Source: Kluyvera ascorbata ATCC 33433
Lineage (GTDB): Bacteria; Pseudomonadota; Gammaproteobacteria; Enterobacterales; Enterobacteriaceae
NCBI RefSeq assembly: GCF_000735365.1
Contig: NZ_JMPL01000038.1
Location: 1 to 35,469, forward strand
DNA length: 35,469 nt
Direction of reading: 5' to 3'
Positions 1-7,109 of this stretch are shown in pieces. Made by a program: the position numbers and the translations under genes. The notes under the pieces were generated by a model, which was not told the DNA's origin, did no database searches, and was given only the letters and a program-made list of their open reading frames with translations. Positions within the stretch are counted from its first letter, which is position 1; every line of letters starts with the position of its first letter.

Positions 1-1
1 C

Positions 2-1660
2 CTCTGGATTGGTGAAGGAGCGAAAGCCCTTGGACTTGAAGGCGATGTTAGGGGTGATAATTTTACCGCCGTCCTGAAGGGCTATCTGAATAATGGCGAA
101 CGACTTGGCCGCGAAATTGACGGAAATCATGTCCACCGTGCCGGGCATGATCTGACGTTCTCAGCCCCAAAAAGCGTTTCCGTTTTGGCCCTGATTGGTA
201 ATGATAAGGGGATGCTTGAAGCCCATAACCAGGCTGTTCAGATCGCGGCTGGTTACGTAGAAAAACTCGTATCCGCACGGGATACCCATGATGGCATCAC
301 GTCCATCGTTCCCACCGGCAAAATGGTTGCTGCAGCCTTCACGCATGATACATCCCGCAATCTTGATCCTCAGCTGCACACCCATCTCATTGTGGCCAAT
401 ATGACGGAATCCCAAGGGAAGTGGAAGGCGTTGGCCACAGATTACATCCATAACGCAGGCTTCATTGAAACCGTCATGAAGATGCAGGTTACGTTAGGGA
501 AAATTTACCGTAACGCCCTCCGGGAGCGCGTGGAAGCTCTGGGCCATGAGGTTGAAGAGGTCGGCCCACATGGAATGTGGGAAATTAAGGGCGTCCCAGA
601 AGAGGTCCGGGAGGAATTTTCTTCCCGAGGTAAGGAAATTGAGGGGGCTGTCGGCGCGGAAGCAACGCTGCGAAGCCGGGATGTGGCCGCAAAAGATACC
701 CGGCAAGCTAAAGTCGATCCATCGCGCATGCGTCTGATGGAACGCTGGACACGCCAGATGGCAGAAAAGGGCTTCGACATTGCCGGGTATATGGACACTG
801 CAGCCGAACGAGCCGAGACACTTAATTCGGCAGATAGGGAACCCCAAAGCACACTAATCATCGAAGGTGCCGAACGTCTGGGGTTAAAAGAAACTCTGGT
901 TCTCCTCGGTGAAGCGCGTGAAAAGGATGCCCAGCTTATCTTCCTGGATAGCGCCGGTCGTCAGGCGAATGGTAATGCGATGTCGGTTCTTGAGTCTGCC
1001 GGCGTTAACCGTACCCGATACAACGTCCAGACAACAGGGCTTGAAACCACGGTAAATAGTATTGCAGATAAGCGGACGCGTTATGACGCTCTTGCCAGTC
1101 GATATGCCGAACTCAGTGGCGGTCAGGAAACCGTAACGGCAGTGGTGGTCGGACAGCGCGAGCAAAAACATCTGACCAGCTTGATCCGCGACGCATTGCA
1201 GAATTCCGGACAACTTGAACGTGACGGTGTCACGGTAGAGGCCCGGGTTCCAGTCTGGCTCGACAGTAAAACCCGGAGGATGACGGGGTCATTTAAACCT
1301 GGTCAGGTACTCGAGGACCGAAGCGACAAAAAAGAAACCCGTCACTTTGTGATTGACCGGGTACACGAAGACACCCGAGTACTTTCACTCATCGATCAGG
1401 ATGGTGTACTGGTCCGGCAGAAGCTGAATGAACTGACTTCTGACTGGAGGCTATTTAACCGGGAGGAAATCAATATCAGTGCCGGGGAAAAACTGATTGC
1501 TGTTGCGACCGACAAATCTGCAGGGTTTAAAGCAAAGGACCGTCTGACGGTTTCAGCTGTATCTGATTCGGGACTGACCGTTGAGCATAAGGGGAAATTT
1601 ATCGACATAAAGGCTGGCCAACCCCTCTACAGGTTATGGGGCTCAGGGTACCAGCCGTGA
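2..1660 (+). pseudogene. traI: TraI conjugative relaxase remnant, N-terminal part (window edge, internally deleted)
   Basis: MobF-family TraI nicks oriT and unwinds the plasmid during F-type conjugation. The reading frame is open from base 2, so the gene begins outside the window; the first ATG at 185 is not the real start. The relaxase metal-binding triad is visible as His codons at 344, 377 and 383, in the context DPQLHTHLIV. The catalytic Tyr region would lie upstream. At about 800-860 the protein passes straight from GFDIAGYMDTAAERAE to a segment resembling the later LSLKETLTLL part of F TraI, which implies an in-frame deletion of roughly 200 codons (judged from memory of F TraI). The frame then ends at TGA 1658-1660, just after a second junction. 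No Walker A or DEAD-like helicase motif remains. The product is probably non-functional as a conjugative helicase; a relaxase-only activity cannot be excluded. Confidence 0.88.
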
Positions 1661-2390
1661 TTACGTTATATCACTGGAAGGTACTCAGGAAGGACGGCGA
1701 GGTCTGGCGACATTACGTGCATTTTACATTACGGCATCCCGAGCAAAGGAACATGTTCAAATCTATAGCGACGGTGTGGGGAAATGGCTTGATGCCGTGA
1801 AGTCTCCTGATCGTGAAATTAAAACGGCACATGATGCCCTTAAACCTGAAACTCAGCGGCAGCAAGCAAAGGTTATCTGGGCTATGGGACAACCGGCAGG
1901 ACGTACAGCAATCGGACGGACATGGATTAAGCATCAGGGACTCCCCGCCGATACGCTCAACGTGAAAATTATCCCGGCGACTCGCCGGCATCCTGAACCA
2001 GCTGCTGCTATTCGATTGTTTGATCAGAACGGGAAGAATGCAGGGCTGGCGCTAGTTTCTCTAATTGCATCGAGCAATGGGCGACTAACGCAGGGCGAAA
2101 CCCGGATGGTTGCTACGGAAGGTGTGCAGGGGGCCATCCTGCAACGAAGCAGCAGCGGCGAAACACACGTGGCCAGATCACTGGAGGATGCACTCGATGC
2201 TGTTCGACGACATCCCAAAGATGGGGTTGTCTGGCAAACGGGGGAGGTTCGTCCGTCAGCCTCTTTGTTGAAACTTACCCGTGGGACCGTCATTCCGAAC
2301 GAAGAAAAAGTGGCTGCTGGTATTGCTGGCATCGAGACGGAAATCAGGATTCCTGATCTCACCGTCAAAGCAGATATGGGGCCCGACTGC
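1635..2390 (+). pseudogene. traI: TraI remnant, C-terminal part in a different frame
   Basis: After the break near 1635, homology to TraI continues in the other frame. GAQGT is read from 1638, and a helicase motif VI-like ITASRAKEHVQIYSDG is encoded at about 1728-1775, matching F TraI's VALSRMKQHVQVYTD. The C-terminal TraI region follows (GQPAGRTAI, a DQNGKNAGLAL segment, LLKLTRGTVIPNE). The similarity stops at about 2380-2390, inside the 3' end of the convergent gene at 2365-3246. The missing section covers the whole active 5'-3' helicase (Walker A, Walker B), so the frame change comes with a large deletion and is not a simple base slip. The first ATG in this frame is at 1776, but no ribosome binding site was recognised there. 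Confidence 0.8.
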
Positions 2391-3246
2391 CAGTGTTGTA
2401 GGTGCTTTCTCCATTGATACTGACTCGGGCTTCAGGCCTATGGATAAAAGTATTACTACGAACGCTAAAGGTTACTTCTTCCCGATTGGCATCGGTCGCA
2501 ATACCAATGATATACACGCATGCCTCCTTATCACTGCTATCAGTCTGCAGTGAAATTTCCAGCTGAGTCAGCATGTCGTTAATCCGTTCGAGGGACAGCC
2601 AGGGCGCGCAACTGAACAGCATATTAAGCTGTCTTCCATTGCCCATTGTATGTTCATCCAGAACTTCTTTTATTCTATTGACCGAACCGACTAACCCCGG
2701 ACTTTTATATTCAGGTACTAGTTCAAGTTGGTTCAGGCCAGCTGCCTGAATGAGAGTCAGCAATTTTCGGCCCAGAGCCGGAATGGGTTTAAGAGTTTTG
2801 CGTCGACGCTTACGGGGCACTACCGGCCCTTCCACAGCGTTGATTTTGTTGTCTTTCTTCTTGTCAGGTAACCAATCATTCCCGCCAACCGGATTTAATG
2901 GGCTGGTTTTTCCTTCAGTGATAGTGTTATCAGCATCCTTACTTTTCTTTAGCCTGAACAAAGGGCACTGTTCATCATGCTGTCTTGTCGTCTTGACGTG
3001 GCGTAACCTGGCAACGTTAACCTCGCAGTTAAAAGGACCTTCAATGTTCGGGTCATGTTCGACGCAATCACATTTTAACCACAGCTTACGGCGGTCCATT
3101 TCTTCAAGCACAGAATTTGCTATACGTAAATCAGCCTGAGCGGGTTTTCGACTGTTGCTGAAAACATGCAGCAATGCCTCTCTCTCTGCCAGATTCAGTT
3201 TCCTTTCAAGCCTTCCCCTTGGATTTTTTTTCCACACAAGGTCCAT
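2365..3246 (-). CDS. Hypothetical protein with Cys/His cluster, probably 3'-truncated
   Basis: I do not recognise this 293-residue protein. It starts at ATG 3246 behind a good AAGGAG with 8-nt spacing. Its N-terminal third contains a Cys/His cluster (C59-x-C61, H64, C74, H90-x3-C94, with HDEQCPLF) that could bind zinc. A strongly basic stretch (RKRRRK, about 136-141) suggests nucleic-acid contact. The last residues (TGSRAPYLL) are read from DNA that meets the end of the traI remnant, so the native C-terminus was probably lost in the same rearrangement. It is divergent from parA and shares the repeat-rich intergenic region with it, so a partition or replication accessory role is possible, but this is guilt by association only. 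Confidence 0.6.
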   Translation of the reverse strand: MDLVWKKNPRGRLERKLNLAEREALLHVFSNSRKPAQADLRIANSVLEEMDRRKLWLKCDCVEHDPNIEGPFNCEVNVARLRHVKTTRQHDEQCPLFRLKKSKDADNTITEGKTSPLNPVGGNDWLPDKKKDNKINAVEGPVVPRKRRRKTLKPIPALGRKLLTLIQAAGLNQLELVPEYKSPGLVGSVNRIKEVLDEHTMGNGRQLNMLFSCAPWLSLERINDMLTQLEISLQTDSSDKEACVYIIGIATDANREEVTFSVRSNTFIHRPEARVSINGESTYNTGSRAPYLL

Positions 3247-3275
3247 TGATTTACTCCTTCACTCAAAAGTGTGAT

Positions 3276-3306
3276 TATGATATCAAGATAATATCTTGAT
3301 ATCATA
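3276..3306. repeat. Perfect 14-bp inverted repeat in the parA upstream region
   Basis: The arms at 3276-3289 and 3293-3306 are exact reverse complements around AAT. The left arm reads TATGATATCAAGAT. The repeat lies about 30 bp upstream of the leftward gene starting at 3246, in the AT-rich divergent region before parA. It carries the CAAGAT core that is repeated downstream of parB. It is a likely operator or centromere element bound by the ribbon-helix-helix partner; that role is inferred. Confidence 0.6.
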
Positions 3307-3441
3307 ACATCTTATTAAGATAGCAAAGCGTTTAAACTTAATAATATCTTCTTGAATTACATTACCTTATTAACATAACAAGTTAACATGATAGCAAGAT
3401 GCAAGCGGCGGATATATTGAAAATTATTTTTTAATATCCTA

Positions 3442-3458
3442 TTATCTTAATAAGATAA
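3442..3458. repeat. 8-bp inverted repeat overlapping the parA leader
   Basis: TTATCTTA at 3442-3449, a single A, then TAAGATAA at 3451-3458 form a perfect palindrome ending 19 bp before the parA ATG. Its position fits an autoregulatory operator for the parAB operon. The surrounding 3309-3410 stretch holds further scattered TAAGATAGC and GATAGCAAGATG motifs of the same kind as the downstream iterons. Confidence 0.5.
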
Positions 3459-3477
3459 CAAACAAGGTGTGCGGAAT

Positions 3478-4104
3478 ATGATCATTGTTCTTGGTAGTCA
3501 AAAAGGTGGAGTAGGTAAAAGTACGCTCGCAGTTTCTATCGCTGCATATCTTATGGCGCTAGGAAAGCGAGTTCTCATTGTAGATGCCGACGATCAAAAA
3601 TCAGTACTGACCTGGTATAACAATCGACCAGAGAACTTGCCTCATATGCCTGTGACTGGAGCGTCCGGCAACATCAAAGCCATGCTAAAAGAGCATGAAA
3701 AATCTTATGACTTTGTAATCGCCGATTGTGCTGGCCGTGACAGTGCAGAGATGCGAAGCGGATTAATGGCTGCAGATGTGTTTATTTCTCCTTTACGACC
3801 GTCCCAAATGGATTTGGATGTCGTACCACATACATGCTCTGTTTTTACTGCAGCTAAAGATTTCAACGAGTCTGTACGTGGGTATTTAGTGTTGAATATG
3901 ACACCAACTAACATGTTCGTTAATGAAGCTAATCAGGCAGCGGATGTTCTCAAAGACTTTCCGGAAATGAATCTGTCTAATGCTCGCGTGTGTGACAGAA
4001 AAGCTCACAGGGATGCCTGGGCCGAATCAATGACTATTTTTGAAACACAGAACATCAAAGCCCAAGAAGAAATTGAAGCTCTGGTTAAGGAGATCATTCT
4101 ATGA
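3478..4104 (+). CDS. parA: ParA-family partition ATPase
   Basis: This is a deviant-Walker ATPase that drives plasmid segregation by binding the nucleoid in an ATP-dependent way and moving the ParB-centromere complex. The protein opens MIIVLGSQKGGVGKST, with the lysine-rich deviant Walker A at residues 8-16; VLIVDADDQ and DFVIADCAGRD follow. At 208 residues without an N-terminal DNA-binding extension it resembles small type Ib ParA proteins (pB171 ParA, TP228 ParF). I chose ATG 3478 over the in-frame GTG at 3469 because the product then starts at the conserved first strand; AAGG at 3463-3466 is the best upstream ribosome binding site. The stop overlaps the parB start by 4 bp (ATGA), indicating translational coupling. 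It is AT-rich compared with resD. Confidence 0.9.
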   Translation: MIIVLGSQKGGVGKSTLAVSIAAYLMALGKRVLIVDADDQKSVLTWYNNRPENLPHMPVTGASGNIKAMLKEHEKSYDFVIADCAGRDSAEMRSGLMAADVFISPLRPSQMDLDVVPHTCSVFTAAKDFNESVRGYLVLNMTPTNMFVNEANQAADVLKDFPEMNLSNARVCDRKAHRDAWAESMTIFETQNIKAQEEIEALVKEIIL

Positions 4105-4406
4105 GGAATAGAGCACATACACCGCCAAGAGACGAAGCTTCGTTTATAAACGGAGGCACAGCTGGCCTCACTGCAAAAAATCCAGATGAACCAAGTAACA
4201 AATCTGCGACTAGTAAAGCAAAACCAGTCAGTATCTCTCTTGCTGAAGAGAATCTTAACTCAATCGATAATGTCATTAAGGAAGAGATATTATCAGGGAA
4301 CAGGAGAGTAAATAGATCCGATGTAGTTAGAGCTGCAGTGATGGCATTAGAAAATTTATCACGAGAAGAAATCTCTCAACTGATTGAAAAATCGAGATTA
4401 AAGTAA
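4101..4406 (+). CDS. parB: Ribbon-helix-helix partition protein (ParB/ParG-like)
   Basis: This 101-residue protein is translationally coupled to parA through the ATGA overlap. Residues 1-40 are Pro/Ser/Lys-rich and look flexible. Residues 42-101 resemble a ribbon-helix-helix fold: a strand PVSISLAEE, then helices around LNSIDNVIKEE and NRSDVVRAAVMALENL. In type Ib systems such a protein binds centromere repeats and represses the operon, and its flexible N-terminus stimulates the ParA ATPase. The tandem repeats directly downstream and the palindromes upstream of parA are its likely binding sites. The family assignment rests on fold pattern and context, since small ParB proteins diverge quickly in sequence. 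Confidence 0.75.
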   Translation: MRNRAHTPPRDEASFINGGTAGLTAKNPDEPSNKSATSKAKPVSISLAEENLNSIDNVIKEEILSGNRRVNRSDVVRAAVMALENLSREEISQLIEKSRLK

Positions 4407-4407
4407 T

Positions 4408-4439
4408 ATTAACTTATTAACTTATTAACTTGTTAATTT
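4408..4439. repeat. 8-bp tandem repeat array (ATTAACTT) after parB
   Basis: Three exact tandem copies of ATTAACTT occupy 4408-4431, followed by a degenerate fourth copy GTTAATTT at 4432-4439. The array starts one base after the parB stop codon. Its 8-bp period matches the second array at 4488-4543, supporting a multi-site binding platform such as a downstream centromere (parC2-like). Confidence 0.7.
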
Positions 4440-4487
4440 GTGAAGTTGGTAGTTAAAGGTGGCATGGTTACTAAGTTAATCAGATAA

Positions 4488-4574
4488 TAAGATAGCAAGA
4501 TAGCAAGATAGCAAGATGGCAAGATAGTAAGATAGTAAGATAGTAACTTACCATCTTGTTACCTTGCTATCTTA
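4488..4574. repeat. 8-bp iteron array (YAAGATAG) with inverted copies
   Basis: Seven consecutive 8-bp units follow the consensus YAAGATAG: TAAGATAG 4488, CAAGATAG 4496 and 4504, CAAGATGG 4512, CAAGATAG 4520, TAAGATAG 4528 and 4536. Inverted copies follow (CATCTTG from 4552, GCTATCTTA ending at 4574), so the array ends in a hairpin that overlaps the resD stop at 4572. It may be both a partition centromere and a transcription barrier between the convergent parAB and resD genes. Related motifs occur upstream of parA. Confidence 0.75.
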
Positions 4575-5354
4575 GCCACCTGTTTTTTTAAGCAACGCCA
4601 CCGCCTCATCGCCCGGCATCTGGAACTGCACCCGGTGCCGTGCTGCCACATCCAGCGCAAACACCTTCGTATACACCTCCGTCGAGCTGATGCTCTTATG
4701 TCCCATTAAACTCTGCAGCACCTTCAGCGGTATGCCTGCGTACAGCATGTGCATCGCGTAGGAATGGCGGAATGTGTGCGGGGTCACCGGCACGGAGAAC
4801 GTCACCCCATCGGCCGCAGCCGTTTCAACCGCTTCGCTGAGCCAGGTGCGGACCGTCCGATCGGTAATCTCCCAGATACGTGCCTTCTCGGTTCTGCCGC
4901 TTCGCTTGTTACGACGTTCAAGAGGTATTTTCAGAGTGGCCACCATCATCTCCAGCTGGCTGACATAGCTCGCATCAGAAAGCGGAACCAGGCGATGCGT
5001 CTGACTGCCTGCAGGCGAACGGCCGGCAGTTCGGGCCGCTTTTTCCGCCCGCTGCTTGAGTGTGGCCAATTGCACGAACGGGTAGGGCGGCGCCAGCGAA
5101 AAATCCCCTCGAGTAAGCGCCAGTGCCTCGTTAATGCGGGCGCCCGTATTCCAGAGGGTGGCCAGCAGCATCTTACGGTGCAGATCGGGCACATAGTGGA
5201 GCAGGGCGCTCACTTCCGGCGCCAGCAGGTATTTAGGTAGTTCGTCCTGAACGAGCGCCATCTGCCGTAAGGCCAGTGCCGCGGGATAGTCGATGGTCAC
5301 TGGCAGGGCGGCCATTGAGCCCTGAGAAGTAGCTGAAGGTATGAGGCCAGTCAT
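4572..5354 (-). CDS. resD: Tyrosine recombinase, ResD-like multimer resolvase
   Basis: A site-specific tyrosine recombinase of 260 residues, the size of the F-plasmid D protein (ResD), which resolves plasmid multimers at a specific site. The catalytic set is complete: R73 (TGARINEAL), H193 and R196 (HTFRHSYAM), H219 (LMGHKS) and nucleophile Y228 (TEVYTKVF). The start ATG 5354 has only a weak ribosome binding site, and an internal ATG at residue 14 is an alternative. It converges on parAB across the iteron array. A role in plasmid stability alongside partition fits the context. The exact crossover site was not identified. Confidence 0.85.
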   Translation of the reverse strand: MTGLIPSATSQGSMAALPVTIDYPAALALRQMALVQDELPKYLLAPEVSALLHYVPDLHRKMLLATLWNTGARINEALALTRGDFSLAPPYPFVQLATLKQRAEKAARTAGRSPAGSQTHRLVPLSDASYVSQLEMMVATLKIPLERRNKRSGRTEKARIWEITDRTVRTWLSEAVETAAADGVTFSVPVTPHTFRHSYAMHMLYAGIPLKVLQSLMGHKSISSTEVYTKVFALDVAARHRVQFQMPGDEAVALLKKTGG

Positions 5355-5420
5355 GATCGGTATCTCAGTATCATTAGTTGTTCAGGTAAGTCTGATGGTT
5401 TTTCGCGCCGTTTCTGGCTG

Positions 5421-6029
5421 TCAGAAGCTGTCCAGAATTTGATTCCATTCGGCCTTACAGTCCAGCAAGTACCGGAGGCCGTTGTCGACCCCGTCAAGTA
5501 AATCGGAAGCCTCTCCCATTTTTTCCCCAAAGCGGCGGGTGTTGACGTAATGAATTCCTTCAAGGCTCCGGGTGCCGTCATTTCTCCTGGCATATCGGAA
5601 ATCTGTCGCTCGTTCGTCAGCCTGATGAAGAGCTTTAACCACCTCTTTGACGATTTTTAAATCGGAAGTTCGGTAGCTACCATCAACCTCCAGGATCAGC
5701 TTTTGTGCCAGCGGCCATAAGGTATTCAGGTTATGGTTATCTTTTTTGTACTGGTATTTATCTGGCTCTTCTGCCAGTGCCAGAGCCAATCCGATAATCT
5801 GTTTGATAAGGAGTTCGATGTGATGCCTGTAGAGAAACAACACCGGATAAACCAGAAAATCCTGGTCCCGCCCGGATTCATCAATGTGTTTAATCAGAAT
5901 GTCAGCAGCCCGCCTGTAACCTTCCGTGTAAGCTGTGCCGTGATCACGCATGTAATTCAAACATGCGTTGTTGTGCCAGTCGCTGTCGCTTGCCAGTAAC
6001 CCCGGTTCTGACGTTTTTTTCTTTTTCAT
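5421..6029 (-). CDS. Hypothetical protein, possible HEPN-like fold
   Basis: A 202-residue protein of unknown function starting at ATG 6029 with a purine-rich leader. The segment LFLYRHHIELLIKQII (R68, H69, H70) followed by NHNLNTLW is reminiscent of HEPN-like helical proteins, several of which are RNases in toxin or defence systems, although the classical R-x4-6-H motif is not evident. It is predicted soluble, with no signal peptide or membrane segment. It lies in the same orientation as resD and the DCL-like gene but is separated from both by 44-66 bp. The HEPN suggestion is weak and based only on motif resemblance. Confidence 0.6.
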   Translation of the reverse strand: MKKKKTSEPGLLASDSDWHNNACLNYMRDHGTAYTEGYRRAADILIKHIDESGRDQDFLVYPVLFLYRHHIELLIKQIIGLALALAEEPDKYQYKKDNHNLNTLWPLAQKLILEVDGSYRTSDLKIVKEVVKALHQADERATDFRYARRNDGTRSLEGIHYVNTRRFGEKMGEASDLLDGVDNGLRYLLDCKAEWNQILDSF

Positions 6030-6073
6030 AGCTTTTTCTTTTCCGATGATCTGCTGTGAAATCCCGCCCTTAG

Positions 6074-6430
6074 TTACCGTTGTTCAGTTGCAGCAGCTTT
6101 GGCGATCTCATCCACCGCTTCTCTGACCGAAAAGGACAGTCTATCCTTTGGTGAAAACTGGACCCAGTAGCACAGATATGAGCCATAGTTCTGGTTGGTA
6201 TGACGGGGGTCATAATCTACGCAGAAGGCGTAAATCTCCCGGTTACCTAGCTCCCATTTTGTAAGCTCACAATAGCGGGTATAGAGCTCTCTGAGATCTT
6301 CAAATAAATCCCCTTCGCGGATCGGGCCAGATTCCTTCACGACCCCGCACTGATCCATAAAATGACTGACGGCGGCTTTTTTTGATTTGAATTCCTTCTG
6401 ACCAATCTTCACCGGTATTGAACGTCCCAT
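6074..6430 (-). CDS. DCL/DUF3223-like small protein
   Basis: A 118-residue protein. I chose ATG 6430 (MGRSIPVKIG) over the longer reading because AAGGAG lies 6 nt upstream. The N-terminal FKSKKAAVSHFMDQ segment, followed by a GDLFEDLRELY segment and a later GSYLCYWVQFSPKDRLSFS segment, resembles the DCL/DUF3223 family. That family is found in plant DCL proteins and in scattered bacterial proteins of unknown function. No catalytic residues can be named. It may be co-transcribed with the leftward 5421-6029 gene, since the gap is only 44 bp. Confidence 0.6.
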   Translation of the reverse strand: MGRSIPVKIGQKEFKSKKAAVSHFMDQCGVVKESGPIREGDLFEDLRELYTRYCELTKWELGNREIYAFCVDYDPRHTNQNYGSYLCYWVQFSPKDRLSFSVREAVDEIAKAAATEQR

Positions 6431-7109
6431 CCTGATCTCCTTTCTGGTTTGCTGGCAAATAGTCACTCAGAGTAATTATGATGGGCGGCAGATCTGTCTG
6501 CGCACAACCCTGCGTCTGTCACCCGGATTATTTTACCCTGTTGTTATCATTTGCATGATGATAATAAGCAGCCATATAGCCATGTCGTTAAATTACCGGA
6601 TGGCCGTTTCGGCGTGATCCGATTTTTTGCGTATTTAACAGTTTCCGGAAGTGTACCACGCACACGAAATAAGCAAAGCGGCAATATCTGCCCCTGCGCG
6701 ACGGGTCACGGGGAAGGGGATAAACACTATATATAGAAGAAAACGCAGCTGACCGCGTGGCACATCTTGTGTTTCTGCGCCGCTGCGCCCCGGAGGCTGG
6801 GAAGAAGATCCGGAACTCAGGGTTTTCGGATCTTCAAGACGAAGGAAAGATACTGCTGCATATTAAGCAATAATGTAATGAGATTATTGTTATTAAGGTA
6901 TTAATAACCAAAGCGCACAAAAACATTATTTTTGTTGCCAGTTCTGCATTAATACACCAAAACAAATTCCGCGATCTATCCCGTCCTGTCATGTCAGGTT
7001 TAGCGCGCAGGAGTGGTTAAGATAAATCTGATCGGGATGACATAACCCGAATGCAAAGTGGGCTACGATGGAAAGACTGGGCAAACTCAGGGACAACAAG
7101 GAGAAAAAA
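6431..7109. other. Long intergenic region before the ATPase gene
   Basis: About 680 bp with no convincing gene. A 61-codon reading frame (6551-6736, plus strand) begins MHDDNKQPYSHVVKLPDGRFGVIRFF and then turns low-complexity and unconvincing. It has no ribosome binding site and could be the stump of a decayed gene. The 6840-6960 part is AT-rich and probably holds the promoter of the ATPase gene; no exact -35/-10 pair is claimed. Confidence 0.4.

Noticed and set aside
1630-1660. Programmed frameshift in traI
   Set aside because: The frame change coincides with a large loss of helicase sequence, which a slippage signal would not explain.
4488-4574. Tandem repeats as a CRISPR array
   Set aside because: The unit is 8 bp with no spacers and no cas genes; it fits partition iterons.
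4749-5240. 163-codon plus-strand frame inside resD
   Set aside because: It is antisense to an intact tyrosine recombinase with all catalytic residues; composition is that of a shadow frame.
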